Made by a program: the position numbers and the translations under genes | NCBI GenBank assembly: GCA_029261355.1 | Contig: JAJDBM010000070.1 | Coordinates: 62,001 to 126,000, forward strand | Direction: 5' to 3' | DNA: 64,000 nt | DNA from: Nitrospirales bacterium | GTDB taxonomy: Bacteria; Nitrospirota; Nitrospiria; Nitrospirales; UBA8639 | The notes under the pieces: generated by a model | Told to the model about the DNA's origin: nothing | Database searches by the model: none | The model's input: the letters and a program-made list of their open reading frames with translations, nothing else | Shown here: positions 54,310 through 63,678 of the stretch, piece by piece | Numbering within the stretch: the stretch's first letter is position 1 | How the letters are laid out: every line of letters begins with the position of its first letter

Positions 54310-54487
54310 TGGTCTGAATCCATTGTGAAGGTAGATAGATTTAGTGAATCGGAAAGGTGGCGCGCCTTGTCATCGAAAGATTGAAGAGCGACTTTACAGG
54401 GACAGTATCAGTTGTTTGGTTGTCTCGCCCAGGCTGGAACGTCGTATGTTTGTGTGACAAGGCTTTAGACTGAAGAGTCGAGTATAT

Positions 54488-54715
54488 TTACTGGGTACGG
54501 ACCTCCCCAATGTCTTCAATTTCAAATTCTATTGTTTTTAGTTCGCTCGGGAGCTTCTGTCGTATGTCTCTTGCTGGCACAGAGGTATATATTTTAAGAC
54601 ATGGATTTCCACTTTGACACAGCCCAATCCCGACTCCTGTGATACCTTCAATTGAGAGTAGTAATGGTTCGAACTTGTTACGGATACTTTCGATTGATTG
54701 TGGTGTAGGTTCCAT
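54488..54715 (-). CDS. small protein like the N-terminal domain of the NAL1-like protease
   Basis: A 75-residue protein with a strong start: AGGAG nine bases ahead of the ATG at 54715. Upstream in-frame sequence is hydrophobic and not well supported. Its core LSIEGITGVGIGLCQSGNP followed by CLKIYTS and a closing EFEIEDIGEVRTQ parallels residues 26-90 of the protease at 56098: LSNVQGVGIGYKEVG, ELCIKVYVE and DVQEVGRIEA. It thus looks like a stand-alone copy of the protease N-terminal domain. Such a domain could act as an inhibitor, chaperone or adaptor; this is inference. Confidence 0.65.
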   Translation of the reverse strand: MEPTPQSIESIRNKFEPLLLSIEGITGVGIGLCQSGNPCLKIYTSVPARDIRQKLPSELKTIEFEIEDIGEVRTQ

Positions 54716-55122
54716 ATGAGAGACTCCTTGTTGTGGTTCATTTGGAAAACTTATGAAAGATATGATGCAAAACACTACGCTAGGTATCGTCATTTCTGAA
54801 ATAACCTTATGTGAAGAATGTCACATTAAACGTCTATTCTAGGCTCGATCATTCCTGTTGAATTGTATCTTATATATTGCAGACAATCCCAATTATCGAT
54901 ATTGTGAAATGTTGAGCTTGGTTATCTGATTGAAATTAGTCATTCTCTTGTTTATTTCATAATAACTGCATGCTTATGGAGAAGTAATGTCTTTCATCTA
55001 ATTGCCTTGGACCGTTTTTTTATAACTATTAACAAAAGGGGGTAAGAGATATCTGCAAAGTGACTGAGTCAGGGAGATAAAGCTGGGGTATGGAGATACC
55101 CCAGCTTTGCCTTTTTCAGAAT
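54716..55122. other. intergenic region with a terminator-like hairpin
   Basis: 407 bases between two genes of the protease island. The right end carries the 13-bp inverted repeat at 55079-55108. The remaining AT-rich part should hold the promoter for the small gene at 54715, but no box is clear. Confidence 0.45.
55079..55108 (-). terminator. 13-bp perfect inverted repeat after the beta-domain gene
   Basis: AAAGCTGGGGTAT (55079-55091) pairs perfectly with ATACCCCAGCTTT (55096-55108) around GGAG. It lies 14 bases past the stop of the minus-strand gene at 55123. The U-tract is weak on the minus side (TTTATCTCC) and better on the plus side. Confidence 0.7.
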
Positions 55123-56046
55123 TTATGAAAAATCAAAACGCACCCATGGCACAAAGATATAATCACTACCTCTAAAACTGAGTGTGGCAATTGATCCACT
55201 TCCTTCAGTTTCGACTCGGGTTCTGACTTCTACCTCACAAATCACCCATTTGTTGGCTCCGACGGGTAGAGATCCTGAGTAGAGGGTTCGATTCAGGTCA
55301 ATACGACCACTGCGGTTAATATTATCATCTGATAATCGAAACACGTTATCCTTGACATTTCCACCCCAATAGTTTTGGTGAAGGCGAACATTCACATCTA
55401 AGTCGACGCATGCTTCCTTCGATGTAAAGAATCCGTCGTTGGCACGAACACGATACCAGCCTCGAGTGAAATAGGGGACATAGGCTCTCACGTGTCCATT
55501 TTGCCGTGGCCAAAATGCAAAGAATAATTTAGTCCAAGTGGTGACGTCATTGTCATCCGATATGCCCGTGCCATCTCCACGAGCATGCGCATACGGACGC
55601 ATGCGACGAGCTGCGAGACTGACGGAGGCATTGCCTGTTGTCACTCCTCCCTCATTGTGAGTATGCACTCTCCACCATCCATGATAGGGGTTGGAGTCGT
55701 AGTATCGACCAGGTCCAGTGCCTGTGACCGTTTGGATTTCCAGGTTCTGTTCAATGGTGAGTTGCTGCATGATTTCTGTGTCATCTATTTCAGCTGAAGA
55801 GGGCGCATAGGTTTCTTCGTCTTCTACCGCCATTTGAGCGGCATGTTCTGACTGCTGTTTTCCTTCAACCTCAAATGCGTCAGTACGAAGTTTGGCTGCA
55901 GCTGCTACTTCACGCATTTCAGCCTCATGTTTCTTTCGATCCTCTCGGCTATTGGCTATCGATGATTCGAGCTCAGCATATTCTTGTTCTGGTTTCTTTT
56001 CTGCTTCCTGGTCTAACCATTCAATTTGTGGCAATGATTCTTTCAT
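55123..56046 (-). CDS. unknown protein: N-terminal coiled coil plus C-terminal beta-rich domain
   Basis: A 307-residue protein that I do not recognise. Residues 1-75 are highly charged and helical (EYAELESSIANSREDRKKHE, AAAAKLRTDAFEVEG), probably a coiled coil. Residues about 115-307 look like a beta-sandwich rich in aromatic and Arg residues: GWWRVHTHNEGG, TKLFFAFWPRQNGHVRAYV, RGWYRVRANDGFF, WVICEVEVRTRVETEG and SDYIFVPWVRFDF. There is no signal peptide. It lies 51 bases after the NAL1-like protease gene on the same strand, so the two are probably co-expressed. A role as substrate or target-binding partner is inferred from position only. Confidence 0.7.
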   Translation of the reverse strand: MKESLPQIEWLDQEAEKKPEQEYAELESSIANSREDRKKHEAEMREVAAAAKLRTDAFEVEGKQQSEHAAQMAVEDEETYAPSSAEIDDTEIMQQLTIEQNLEIQTVTGTGPGRYYDSNPYHGWWRVHTHNEGGVTTGNASVSLAARRMRPYAHARGDGTGISDDNDVTTWTKLFFAFWPRQNGHVRAYVPYFTRGWYRVRANDGFFTSKEACVDLDVNVRLHQNYWGGNVKDNVFRLSDDNINRSGRIDLNRTLYSGSLPVGANKWVICEVEVRTRVETEGSGSIATLSFRGSDYIFVPWVRFDFS

Positions 56047-56097
56047 GAGTGGATATCTCCTTATTTTAAAAATGAATTAATGCGCATCGATTAAGGC

Positions 56098-57027
56098 TTA
56101 AGCGGTGATGAGTTCAACGCCTAGTGCCATGAGGACGTTGGCAATATTGTTATGAATCGTCACCTGACTCGACCCAGCAAATAACAGCCCCGTCGCTTTT
56201 CGATCAGCACGACTCATGAGCAGAGACCCTGAGTCGCCTCCTTGTGACATGTTGGTCGTCAGGATTTGATTCCTGAAGTATCCAACTCCCACGCCGTAGT
56301 TCACGGCAACGGTGACGTCAATGCCAGTCACTCGACCGGTGGTCGTTTCAGTTGTTCGTCCACTTTTAACTACATTGAGTCCCAAGGTCGCCTCGACGCT
56401 ACCCCGTGGAATTCCTAACGCCACCACAGAACTCATCACATCTCGTTGATTTGTCGGTCGAGCGAGTGCCGCATCGACCAAGTTGTAGCGTGATGGGTTA
56501 TTGAAGCGAATGGGAATAAATCGAGAGAGACGACCGATAAGGTCTCGTGGAAAGAGTCCACCGTCTACTCGTCCTGGTTGAAGGATCGGATGTCCTATTG
56601 CTGCTGAATTCGAGTTGGCCAGCACATGGTTATTGCTTAAAATATGCACTCGACATGGTGGACAAACGTCTCTGACTAAACATCCAAACGTTCCCGCCGT
56701 GATTTGAAAATGCCCGATACTAAATCCCGGCTTTGTGGGGCGAACTTTTGATGTAAACGCAAGAGCTTCAATGCGTCCCACTTCCTGTACATCGGTTTTA
56801 ATGCCACCCATGGTGGCTGCCACCATGTCTTCTGAAGATAGGTTCTTTTTTGGTTGTTTCTTTTCGACATAAACCTTGATGCACAATTCAGTTGATTCCT
56901 TACTGCCAACCTCTTTGTACCCAATGCCTACACCTTGAACATTCGATAATGAAAAGAGCTTTTCTTCGTGCTCTCCTTTGACTTCCTGAATCTTTGCTAA
57001 CTGGATGTCTATTTCTTCTCCCGACAT
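56098..57027 (-). CDS. NAL1-like trypsin-fold serine protease
   Basis: A 309-residue protein without a signal peptide. A small N-terminal domain (about 1-90, containing SNVQGVGIGYKEVG) precedes a trypsin-like fold. The likely catalytic triad is His134 in ILSNNHVLANS, Asp185 in YNLVDAALARP and Ser266 in SQGGDSGSLLMS. Three cysteines (116, 122, 125) lie just before the His. This layout matches the NAL1-like proteases found in bacteria and plants, whose bacterial roles are unknown. The start is secure: GGAGGTGA lies at ideal spacing. It is the first of the three-gene minus-strand island and is preceded by a long control region with a perfect palindrome. Confidence 0.82.
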   Translation of the reverse strand: MSGEEIDIQLAKIQEVKGEHEEKLFSLSNVQGVGIGYKEVGSKESTELCIKVYVEKKQPKKNLSSEDMVAATMGGIKTDVQEVGRIEALAFTSKVRPTKPGFSIGHFQITAGTFGCLVRDVCPPCRVHILSNNHVLANSNSAAIGHPILQPGRVDGGLFPRDLIGRLSRFIPIRFNNPSRYNLVDAALARPTNQRDVMSSVVALGIPRGSVEATLGLNVVKSGRTTETTTGRVTGIDVTVAVNYGVGVGYFRNQILTTNMSQGGDSGSLLMSRADRKATGLLFAGSSQVTIHNNIANVLMALGVELITA

Positions 57028-57100
57028 AATTCACCTCCATGTCAAATCATGATGAATAAAATAAATATAAAAACCTCGGATAAGAATGACCGGTTGTCTC

Positions 57101-57118
57101 ATGCACAATATTGTGCAT
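57101..57118. promoter_or_regulatory. 18-bp perfect palindrome upstream of the NAL1-like protease gene
   Basis: ATGCACAATATTGTGCAT is its own reverse complement. It lies 74-91 bases ahead of the protease start, overlapping a possible -35 box on the minus strand. A dimeric repressor or activator site is the natural reading. Confidence 0.6.
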
Positions 57119-58171
57119 TTCTCAGAAAAACCTCCTTCATTGAATGTTGAATAGACTGACCAGTCTTTCCCTATTGAAATATTTACTAAAGCAAATCCGA
57201 TTCCTTTTGTGCGTTGGAATCGTTTTCGCCTTTAAAACGTAGGCGTAATTCATTGAATCCCGTAATGTTCGTCTGTTTTTGTCAGAGTGAATCTTCGTTA
57301 TTTCAAGAAGGTATCGAGCGGGATTTGTATTGAAAGAGATATAGATTGTATCTAATTAGATGAGATTGTTTGAGTTGACGTAAGCGGCATTTTGTATCGA
57401 TACAGTTGACTCATATGCTTGTAAGGATATTTTCGATAATGGGTTTATTCTGTCGTTTCCTACTAAAACAATATGTGACATTTTTCTCCTGAATAAGGCT
57501 TTGTCTTCTACTTTATTCTGGGTTTTGTGCATACTTGTCGTCACAAGACAACTCTTGAGGGTTATTTCTTGATGACTTCCAATGATGCGTGAGGGTGGTC
57601 TCTATAAATACAGAGAGGATTGTACGAACGCTCCAGTAACTGTTTCTAAAATCTCTGGCGAAAGACTAGGAATGTCGGAGGTTACGAGAGACTGGTCATG
57701 AGGAAGTCTGTGAAAATATTATGAAGAGTATTGGGGACGTCTCAGTTTGGGCGTAGTTATATGTGAATTATTGAATGGGGTATGGCAACATGGAGATTAG
57801 TGAAGAGGGTTTTCATTTTTTTTTATCTTTATTGTTTTTTCAAAAAAATAGGGCATCGGTGTTTTTGATCGTGTTCATATATATGAGGCCGCATAAATTA
57901 TGCTTGTGAGGGAATCCTGTGGATGCGGCATGAAGCTTGGGCTAGAGGTTGACGTAGGATTGAGTGGAGTTCTTGCAGATCATAATTCTTGATTTGCCAC
58001 CAAGTCTGAGCCTATTGGGGTAGATTATATAACGCAGGCGTTTTGATTTATTTATTGACTCAATAAGTAGTTTTGGGAAAGCTTTACCTCAGCCTTCAGA
58101 AGGGCTACGATGTTTAGTGTTTGAATGAAAGTCACCGTCTTTATTTAGTTTTGTGGTTTTATACCCACTTT

Positions 58172-58192
58172 TCCCTCCTTAGAAAGGAGGGA
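58172..58192 (+). promoter_or_regulatory. hairpin that covers the lhr ribosome binding site
   Basis: TCCCTCCTT (58172-58180) pairs perfectly with AAGGAGGGA (58184-58192) around a 3-base loop. The 3' arm is the Shine-Dalgarno sequence itself, seven to eight bases before the ATG at 58199. In mRNA it would mask the site, like a translational switch or RNA thermometer. Confidence 0.65.
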
Positions 58193-58198
58193 GTGAGA

Positions 58199-61100
58199 AT
58201 GACATTGGCTCTTTCTTTATTTCATCCCATCATTGCTGAGTGGTTTCGGTCGCAGATTGGTGAACCGACTGATGTGCAGGTTGCGAGTTGGCCTGTTATT
58301 GCTTCTGGTCAGCATACGTTGATTGCGGCACCTACAGGATCAGGGAAAACGCTGGCGGCATTTTTAACTTGTATTGACGTGTTGCTCAAACAAGCACTGG
58401 CTTGCGAGTTACCTGATCAGACTCAGATTGTCTATGTCTCACCACTCAAGGCCTTGAGTCATGATGTGCAAAAAAATCTTCAAGAACCGTTAGACCAGAT
58501 AACGCAATGTGCGTTGTCGGCCGGATATCTTGTTCCTCCCTTACGTGTCGCTGTCCGAACTGGGGATACGCCTGCTGCGGCTCGTCAGCGAATGCTCACC
58601 AATCCACCTCATATCCTGATCACGACTCCTGAAACCTTGTACTTGATGTTGACGGCTCGTAAGAGCCGGGAAATTCTTCGGAACGTGAAAACGGTAATCG
58701 TGGATGAAATTCATGCGGTGGCGCCGAATAAGCGAGGTACGCACTTAGCCCTGTCTTTAGAGCGACTCGCTGCCCTCTGTCTCACGCTTCCTGTACGAAT
58801 TGGCTTGTCAGCCACTCAACGGCCTTTAGCACTCATTGCCAACTTTCTTGTGGGTGGAGGAGCGAGGAAGAATGGAGCGGGGAAGCGAGATTCAACTAGA
58901 CCTCCCTATCAGATCGTTGATGTAGGCCAAAAACGTCAGCTTGATCTTCAAATTGAAGTACCTCGAGATGAATTGGGGCCTATTGCGACGAATGCGATGT
59001 GGGCGGAAATCTATGAACGGATTGGGGAATTAGCTCGAGAGCATCGCACGACTTTAGTGTTTGTCAATACGCGACGATTAGCAGAGCGCATTGCGCATCA
59101 TTTATCTGAGCTTTTAGGTGAAGAGAAAGTGATGGCTCACCATGGCAGCCTATCTCGAAAGATTCGTCTGTCTGCAGAAGATCGACTGAAAAGCGGAGAA
59201 CTGCAAGTGATGGTCGCGACGGCTTCACTTGAATTGGGCATTGACATCGGGCATGTGGATTTAGTGTGTCAGATAGGATCACCTCGTTCCATTGCGACGT
59301 GTATGCAGCGTATTGGAAGGGCAGGGCATTGGGTTGGAGCGACACCGAAGGGCCGCCTTTTCTCTACGACACGTGACGATCTTGTTGAATGCGCGGCTGC
59401 GGTCCATGCTATCCGTCGGGGGAATTTAGATCCCATCACGATTCCTCTCGAGCCCGTTGATATTCTTGCTCAACAGATTGTGGCTGAAGTGGCGGCGCAG
59501 GAATGGTCGGTCACTGATCTCTATGACCTCTGTCGACGGGCCTTTTCCTATCGGCACCTCAGTCGAGAACGATTTGATGAAGTGCTTCATATGGTGGCCG
59601 AGGGTTATGTGTCTGGCCGTCGCCGTCAGCACGCCTATGTTTTTCATGATCGTGTGCAGCAACAGATTCGGCCACGACGCGGTGCGAGGCTGGCCGCGAT
59701 TACCTCTGGTGGTGCCATTCCTGATACGGCAACCTATGCAGTCATTGCAGAGCCAGACGGTAAGGTCGTTGGATCGGTGGATGAAGACTTTGCCGTTGAA
59801 AGCATCGCCGGAGATATTATTCTGCTGGGAACGTCATCGTGGCGTATTCGTGGAATTGAAACAGGAAAGGTTCGTGTTGAAGATGCTCATGGTGCACCGC
59901 CGAACATTCCCTTTTGGCGGGGTGAAGCTCCTTCTCGCACTGCTGAGCTTTCCAATGAAGTGGCTCAGCTTCGAGAACAGGTCAGCCTTCTGCTGAAAGA
60001 GCCTGTTGATGATCCGTCAATCCCTACTCAAGTATGGCTTAAAGCGGAATGTGGTGTTGATGAGGCCGGCGCGACGCAAATTATTTCGTATGTTCAAGGT
60101 GGCATGCAAGTACTTGGGGCCGTGCCCACACAGAAGCGAATTATCGCTGAACGGTTTTTTGATGAAGCCGGGGGGATGCAACTTGTTATTCACTCCCCAT
60201 TTGGAGGCCGGTTAAATCGAGCCTGGGGGTTAGCGTTACGAAAGCGATTTTGTTTGAGCTTTGATTTTGAACTACAGGCGGCAGCGACAGATGAAGGGTT
60301 GGTCCTTTCTCTGGGTGAAAAGCATAGTTTTCCCCTTGATGCCATCTTTTCATTTCTGAATGCTAAAACGGTTCGTGATGTGTTGATTCAATCACTCTTG
60401 GCATCTCCGCTTTTTGTGACCCGTTGGCGTTGGAATATTTCACGATCTTTGGCACTTCTTCGTTTTCAAAAAGGCAAAAAGGTTCCCTTACATATTCAAC
60501 GAATGCGTGCAGAAGATTTGCTTGGCGCGGCATTTCCCATGGCGACAGCCTGTCAGGATAATCATGTGGGGGATGTGCCAATCCCCGATCACCCATTAGT
60601 TCAAGAGACGGTTCATGACTGTCTGACCGAGGCGATGGATCTCGATGGCTTGACGAAACTTCTGCAAGACATGGAGTCAGGTGAGGTGCAGTGCTTGGCC
60701 GTTGAATCGCCTGCGCCTTCCCCGTTTGCGCATGAAATTCTGAATGCGAATCCTTATGCGTTTCTGGATGATGCGCCGCTGGAGGAGCGCCGAGCGCGAG
60801 CCGTCAATCTTCGTCAAGTACTTCCTGGAAATATGGGCGGAGAGCTTGGGGCATTGGACGCAGGGGCCATTACTGCAGTGATCGAAGAGGCCTGGCCCAC
60901 CGTCCGTGATGCGGATGAACTTCATGAAACACTTCATATTTTGGTTTGGGTGCCAGAAGAGCTTGGTCGGTCATGGAAAGACTATCTACCTACTCTTCTT
61001 GAATCGAAACGTGCGTTGGTGGTGGAGATGACGAACAAAGATGAGGGGAAGCCATGTGTAAGAGGATGGGTGACGACGGAACATTTACCGATGTTTCAGA

Positions 61101-62674
61101 TGTTATTTCCCCACGTTGTGATTGTTGCCCCAGCGCAATTGGAGCTACTCCCAGTTATACAAGATGTACCATTGATCAAACCTGAATCAGTCATGTCTCT
61201 GATTGTGCAAGGATGGATGGAGAGTTGGGGCCCAGTGACGGCAGTTGAGTTATCAGATTCGTTGCACCTTCCTCAGCAATCCGTGAGCCATGCGTTATTG
61301 AATCTTGAAGGTCAAGGTCAGGTTTTGCGAGGCCAATATCGTCCTTCTTCAAAGGATGCTCCCTCGCCCTTCCAGGAGGAAGGCCATGGTGAAAGTGCTA
61401 TAGGTCAATTGGGAAATGGCCTATCAAATACATTTAATAAAATAGATTCTAAAGTAAAGCTTGAAGAATGGTGTGACCGCCGATTACTTGCAAGAATCCA
61501 TAGGCGAACCGTCAACGCATTACGACGAGAGATTGAACCGGTTCTTGCTGCTGACTTCATGCGTTTTCTCTTTCGATGGCAGCATCGTGCACCCGGTTCG
61601 CAATTACATGGAGAGGCTGGGTTACAAGAAGTCATCACGCAATTAGCTGGATTTGAGACAGCGGCATCCGCATGGGAACCAGCACTTCTTAAAGAACGGG
61701 TCTCCAATTACAAACCAGAACTCTTAGATATGCTATGTCTTCGAGGGACCATCGCCTGGGGGCGGCTTACACCTCCTTATAAAGAGCCGATTGTTTCAAA
61801 TGCCATTATTGGAAAGGGAAGCAAGAAGTTCTTTCAGCACGAAGAGCCTTCCTCCATCACTCGTCGTATAACTCCAACAAGTCTCGCGCCTATCAGCTTC
61901 TTTCTTCGAGAAAATATGTCTTGGCATATGCTGATGAGTCGGCTGAAAGAAAAAAATGTGAATGGTGGTCTTAGAGAGGTCTTAAGTTCTGTCGCTCAAG
62001 GTGTACTGCAATCCCTTGAATCTCGAGGGGCCAGTTTTTTTGCTGATCTCACGACGAGTACAGGGTATCTCGCTTCAGAAGTGGAGCAGGCCCTCTGGGA
62101 ATTAGTGGCCGCAGGGTTGGTTACAGCAGATGGGTTTGACAATCTCCGAGCATTGATCAATCCCAAGCGTCGAAACGCTCATGGAAAAGAAAGGGGTGGA
62201 CGACCTCGACATAGTGCTGGACGGTGGGATTTGTTGGGGAAATCTCATCATGATCCGAGCGAAGACCATGAAACAGTGTCTCAGCTTCATGCAAAATGGG
62301 CTCGACAACTGTTGCTACGATATGGGGTCGTCTTTCGTGACCTCTTGAAGCGCGAATCGCTCGCGATGACGTGGCGTGAACTCTTGATGCAATATCGGCA
62401 AATGGAGTGGCGCGGAGAAATACGCGGTGGTCGATTTATCAACGGATTTACAGGAGAGCAATATGCCTTGCCTGAGGCCGTTGAGTCTCTCCGTGCGGTT
62501 AGGCGAGATGAACAGGCAGGCACACAAGACATTCGGGTATCCGCAGCCGACCCGCTTAACCTTGTCGGTATCATCCTTCCAGGAGAAAAAGTCTCCTCTC
62601 ATTCTTCAAAGACCATACTGTTTCGAAACGGTGTCCCGGTTCCTGAGGAATCGATCGTTTCTGTTTTAGGATAA
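58199..62674 (+). CDS. lhr: Lhr-type large superfamily 2 DNA helicase
   Basis: A 1491-residue helicase, close to the length of E. coli Lhr. The start at 58199 is chosen for the AAGGAGG upstream; a TTG at 58121 in frame is less likely. Walker A APTGSGKT (44-51), YVSPLKALSHD (motif Ia), TTPETLY, DEIH in VIVDEIHAV (motif II), GLSATQRPL (motif III), LVFVNTRRLAERI (motif IV), ATASLELGIDIGHVDLV (motif V) and QRIGRAGH (motif VI) form the Lhr core. The long C-terminal part with winged-helix segments matches full-length Lhr; in E. coli that region has uracil-DNA glycosylase activity. A repair role is likely. Confidence 0.93.
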   Translation: MTLALSLFHPIIAEWFRSQIGEPTDVQVASWPVIASGQHTLIAAPTGSGKTLAAFLTCIDVLLKQALACELPDQTQIVYVSPLKALSHDVQKNLQEPLDQITQCALSAGYLVPPLRVAVRTGDTPAAARQRMLTNPPHILITTPETLYLMLTARKSREILRNVKTVIVDEIHAVAPNKRGTHLALSLERLAALCLTLPVRIGLSATQRPLALIANFLVGGGARKNGAGKRDSTRPPYQIVDVGQKRQLDLQIEVPRDELGPIATNAMWAEIYERIGELAREHRTTLVFVNTRRLAERIAHHLSELLGEEKVMAHHGSLSRKIRLSAEDRLKSGELQVMVATASLELGIDIGHVDLVCQIGSPRSIATCMQRIGRAGHWVGATPKGRLFSTTRDDLVECAAAVHAIRRGNLDPITIPLEPVDILAQQIVAEVAAQEWSVTDLYDLCRRAFSYRHLSRERFDEVLHMVAEGYVSGRRRQHAYVFHDRVQQQIRPRRGARLAAITSGGAIPDTATYAVIAEPDGKVVGSVDEDFAVESIAGDIILLGTSSWRIRGIETGKVRVEDAHGAPPNIPFWRGEAPSRTAELSNEVAQLREQVSLLLKEPVDDPSIPTQVWLKAECGVDEAGATQIISYVQGGMQVLGAVPTQKRIIAERFFDEAGGMQLVIHSPFGGRLNRAWGLALRKRFCLSFDFELQAAATDEGLVLSLGEKHSFPLDAIFSFLNAKTVRDVLIQSLLASPLFVTRWRWNISRSLALLRFQKGKKVPLHIQRMRAEDLLGAAFPMATACQDNHVGDVPIPDHPLVQETVHDCLTEAMDLDGLTKLLQDMESGEVQCLAVESPAPSPFAHEILNANPYAFLDDAPLEERRARAVNLRQVLPGNMGGELGALDAGAITAVIEEAWPTVRDADELHETLHILVWVPEELGRSWKDYLPTLLESKRALVVEMTNKDEGKPCVRGWVTTEHLPMFQMLFPHVVIVAPAQLELLPVIQDVPLIKPESVMSLIVQGWMESWGPVTAVELSDSLHLPQQSVSHALLNLEGQGQVLRGQYRPSSKDAPSPFQEEGHGESAIGQLGNGLSNTFNKIDSKVKLEEWCDRRLLARIHRRTVNALRREIEPVLAADFMRFLFRWQHRAPGSQLHGEAGLQEVITQLAGFETAASAWEPALLKERVSNYKPELLDMLCLRGTIAWGRLTPPYKEPIVSNAIIGKGSKKFFQHEEPSSITRRITPTSLAPISFFLRENMSWHMLMSRLKEKNVNGGLREVLSSVAQGVLQSLESRGASFFADLTTSTGYLASEVEQALWELVAAGLVTADGFDNLRALINPKRRNAHGKERGGRPRHSAGRWDLLGKSHHDPSEDHETVSQLHAKWARQLLLRYGVVFRDLLKRESLAMTWRELLMQYRQMEWRGEIRGGRFINGFTGEQYALPEAVESLRAVRRDEQAGTQDIRVSAADPLNLVGIILPGEKVSSHSSKTILFRNGVPVPEESIVSVLG

Positions 62675-62726
62675 TTATTTTTCAGAATTCTATTCGTAAA
62701 ATTTCTTATTGCTAGTGCTTGAGCCA

Positions 62727-62748
62727 TTCGTCTTTTATCGAAGACGAA
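62727..62748. terminator. hairpin between convergent lhr and yedK-like genes
   Basis: TTCGTCTT (62727-62734) and AAGACGAA (62741-62748) pair perfectly around a 6-base loop. A run of T follows at about 62761-62766. It could end transcription of lhr; its place between convergent genes supports that. Confidence 0.55.
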
Positions 62749-62818
62749 ACTTCTTATCAATTTTTTGTTGATGAGACTTCGCTCCCAGGCCTTCTTGCTC
62801 TTTGGGTATTACTGAAAA

Positions 62819-63499
62819 TCAGGTCAACAATGACTCAAGAGGTGACAGGCACTCAGGTCTATCATTCATTGGGCTATTGACCATGGTGCTTACCGGAAAT
62901 GCTTCCATATCATCTGAAGGGAACGGTGTGAGAAGTGGGGTAAGACGAGTGGCATCCTGGATATCTGGATTGAGCCAGGTGCGATAGGCCTGCGAATCAA
63001 GGATAACTGGCATGCGTTGATGAATGGGTTCCATGAGTGAATTGGGATGTGTCGTGATGATGGTACATGTTTCAATCGCATGTTCTGTTTTAGCCCATCG
63101 TTCCCAAAGGCCAGCGAAGACAAAAGGACGTTGGTCGTGGAAGCGAATATAATAGGGTTGCTTGGTCTTTCCTTCACGTTTCCATTCATAGAAACCATCA
63201 GCTAGTACGAGGCATCTGCGAGATTGAAAGGATTTTTTAAACGATGGTTTTTCAGGGACCGTCTCACCGCGTGCATTAATCATCGTATTGCCGATGCTCG
63301 CATCTTTGGCCCAAGAGGGAATGAGGCCCCATTTCAGCATGGTGCATTCTCGATGACCATCGCCTGGCATGGTGCGTACACAGGCAACCAACTGAGTGGG
63401 CGCAATATTGTAGCGAGGCTTCATCTGGGGCGTGTTTACCACTTGGAGCAGTTTAAGCAGATTGTCGAATGTTTCTTTTTGTGTATAACGACCGCACAT
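62819..63499 (-). CDS. yedK: SOS response-associated peptidase/abasic-site protein (YedK/HMCES)
   Basis: A 226-residue SRAP domain protein that crosslinks to abasic sites in single-stranded DNA. The catalytic set is complete and falls at the same numbers as in E. coli YedK: Cys2 after Met removal (MCGRYTQ), Asn75 in INARGET, Glu105 in DGFYEWKREG and His160 in PIHQRMPVIL. The core RYNIAPTQ and MLKWGLIPSWAKD are also typical. It converges with lhr. Together with Lhr, which is linked to uracil excision in E. coli, it suggests a base-damage repair neighbourhood. Confidence 0.95.
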   Translation of the reverse strand: MCGRYTQKETFDNLLKLLQVVNTPQMKPRYNIAPTQLVACVRTMPGDGHRECTMLKWGLIPSWAKDASIGNTMINARGETVPEKPSFKKSFQSRRCLVLADGFYEWKREGKTKQPYYIRFHDQRPFVFAGLWERWAKTEHAIETCTIITTHPNSLMEPIHQRMPVILDSQAYRTWLNPDIQDATRLTPLLTPFPSDDMEAFPVSTMVNSPMNDRPECLSPLESLLT

Positions 63500-63678
63500 G
63501 TCTCGTTATGGTATCAACTGATTGATTCTTGATTGTCGAATTGGCGATTTCATCAATATCACATGTCTCGCGCGACAAAAATCCATCAGGGGCAGATGCT
63601 CTTGAATCGAACGGTTGTTAGTGAGCCTGGGATATCCACTCACGTTTTTCAGATGAATGGTTTGGATTTGGTCTATGC

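Larger units (their letters stand above)
57028..58198. other. long intergenic region between divergent protease island and lhr
   Basis: About 1.17 kb without a credible gene, one of the largest gaps in the window. It holds the 18-bp palindrome (57101-57118), the inverted repeat AGACTG-AC-CAGTCT (57153-57166), the palindrome TCATATATATGA (57875-57886) and the lhr leader hairpin (58172-58192). On the minus strand a weak promoter fits the palindrome: TTGTGC at 57108-57103, 17 bases, TCTTAT at 57085-57080. The bases 57200-57850 show nothing I can name. Confidence 0.5.

Noticed and set aside
57356-57544. 62-residue minus-strand frame in the long gap before lhr
   Set aside because: No start signal and no protein-like pattern.
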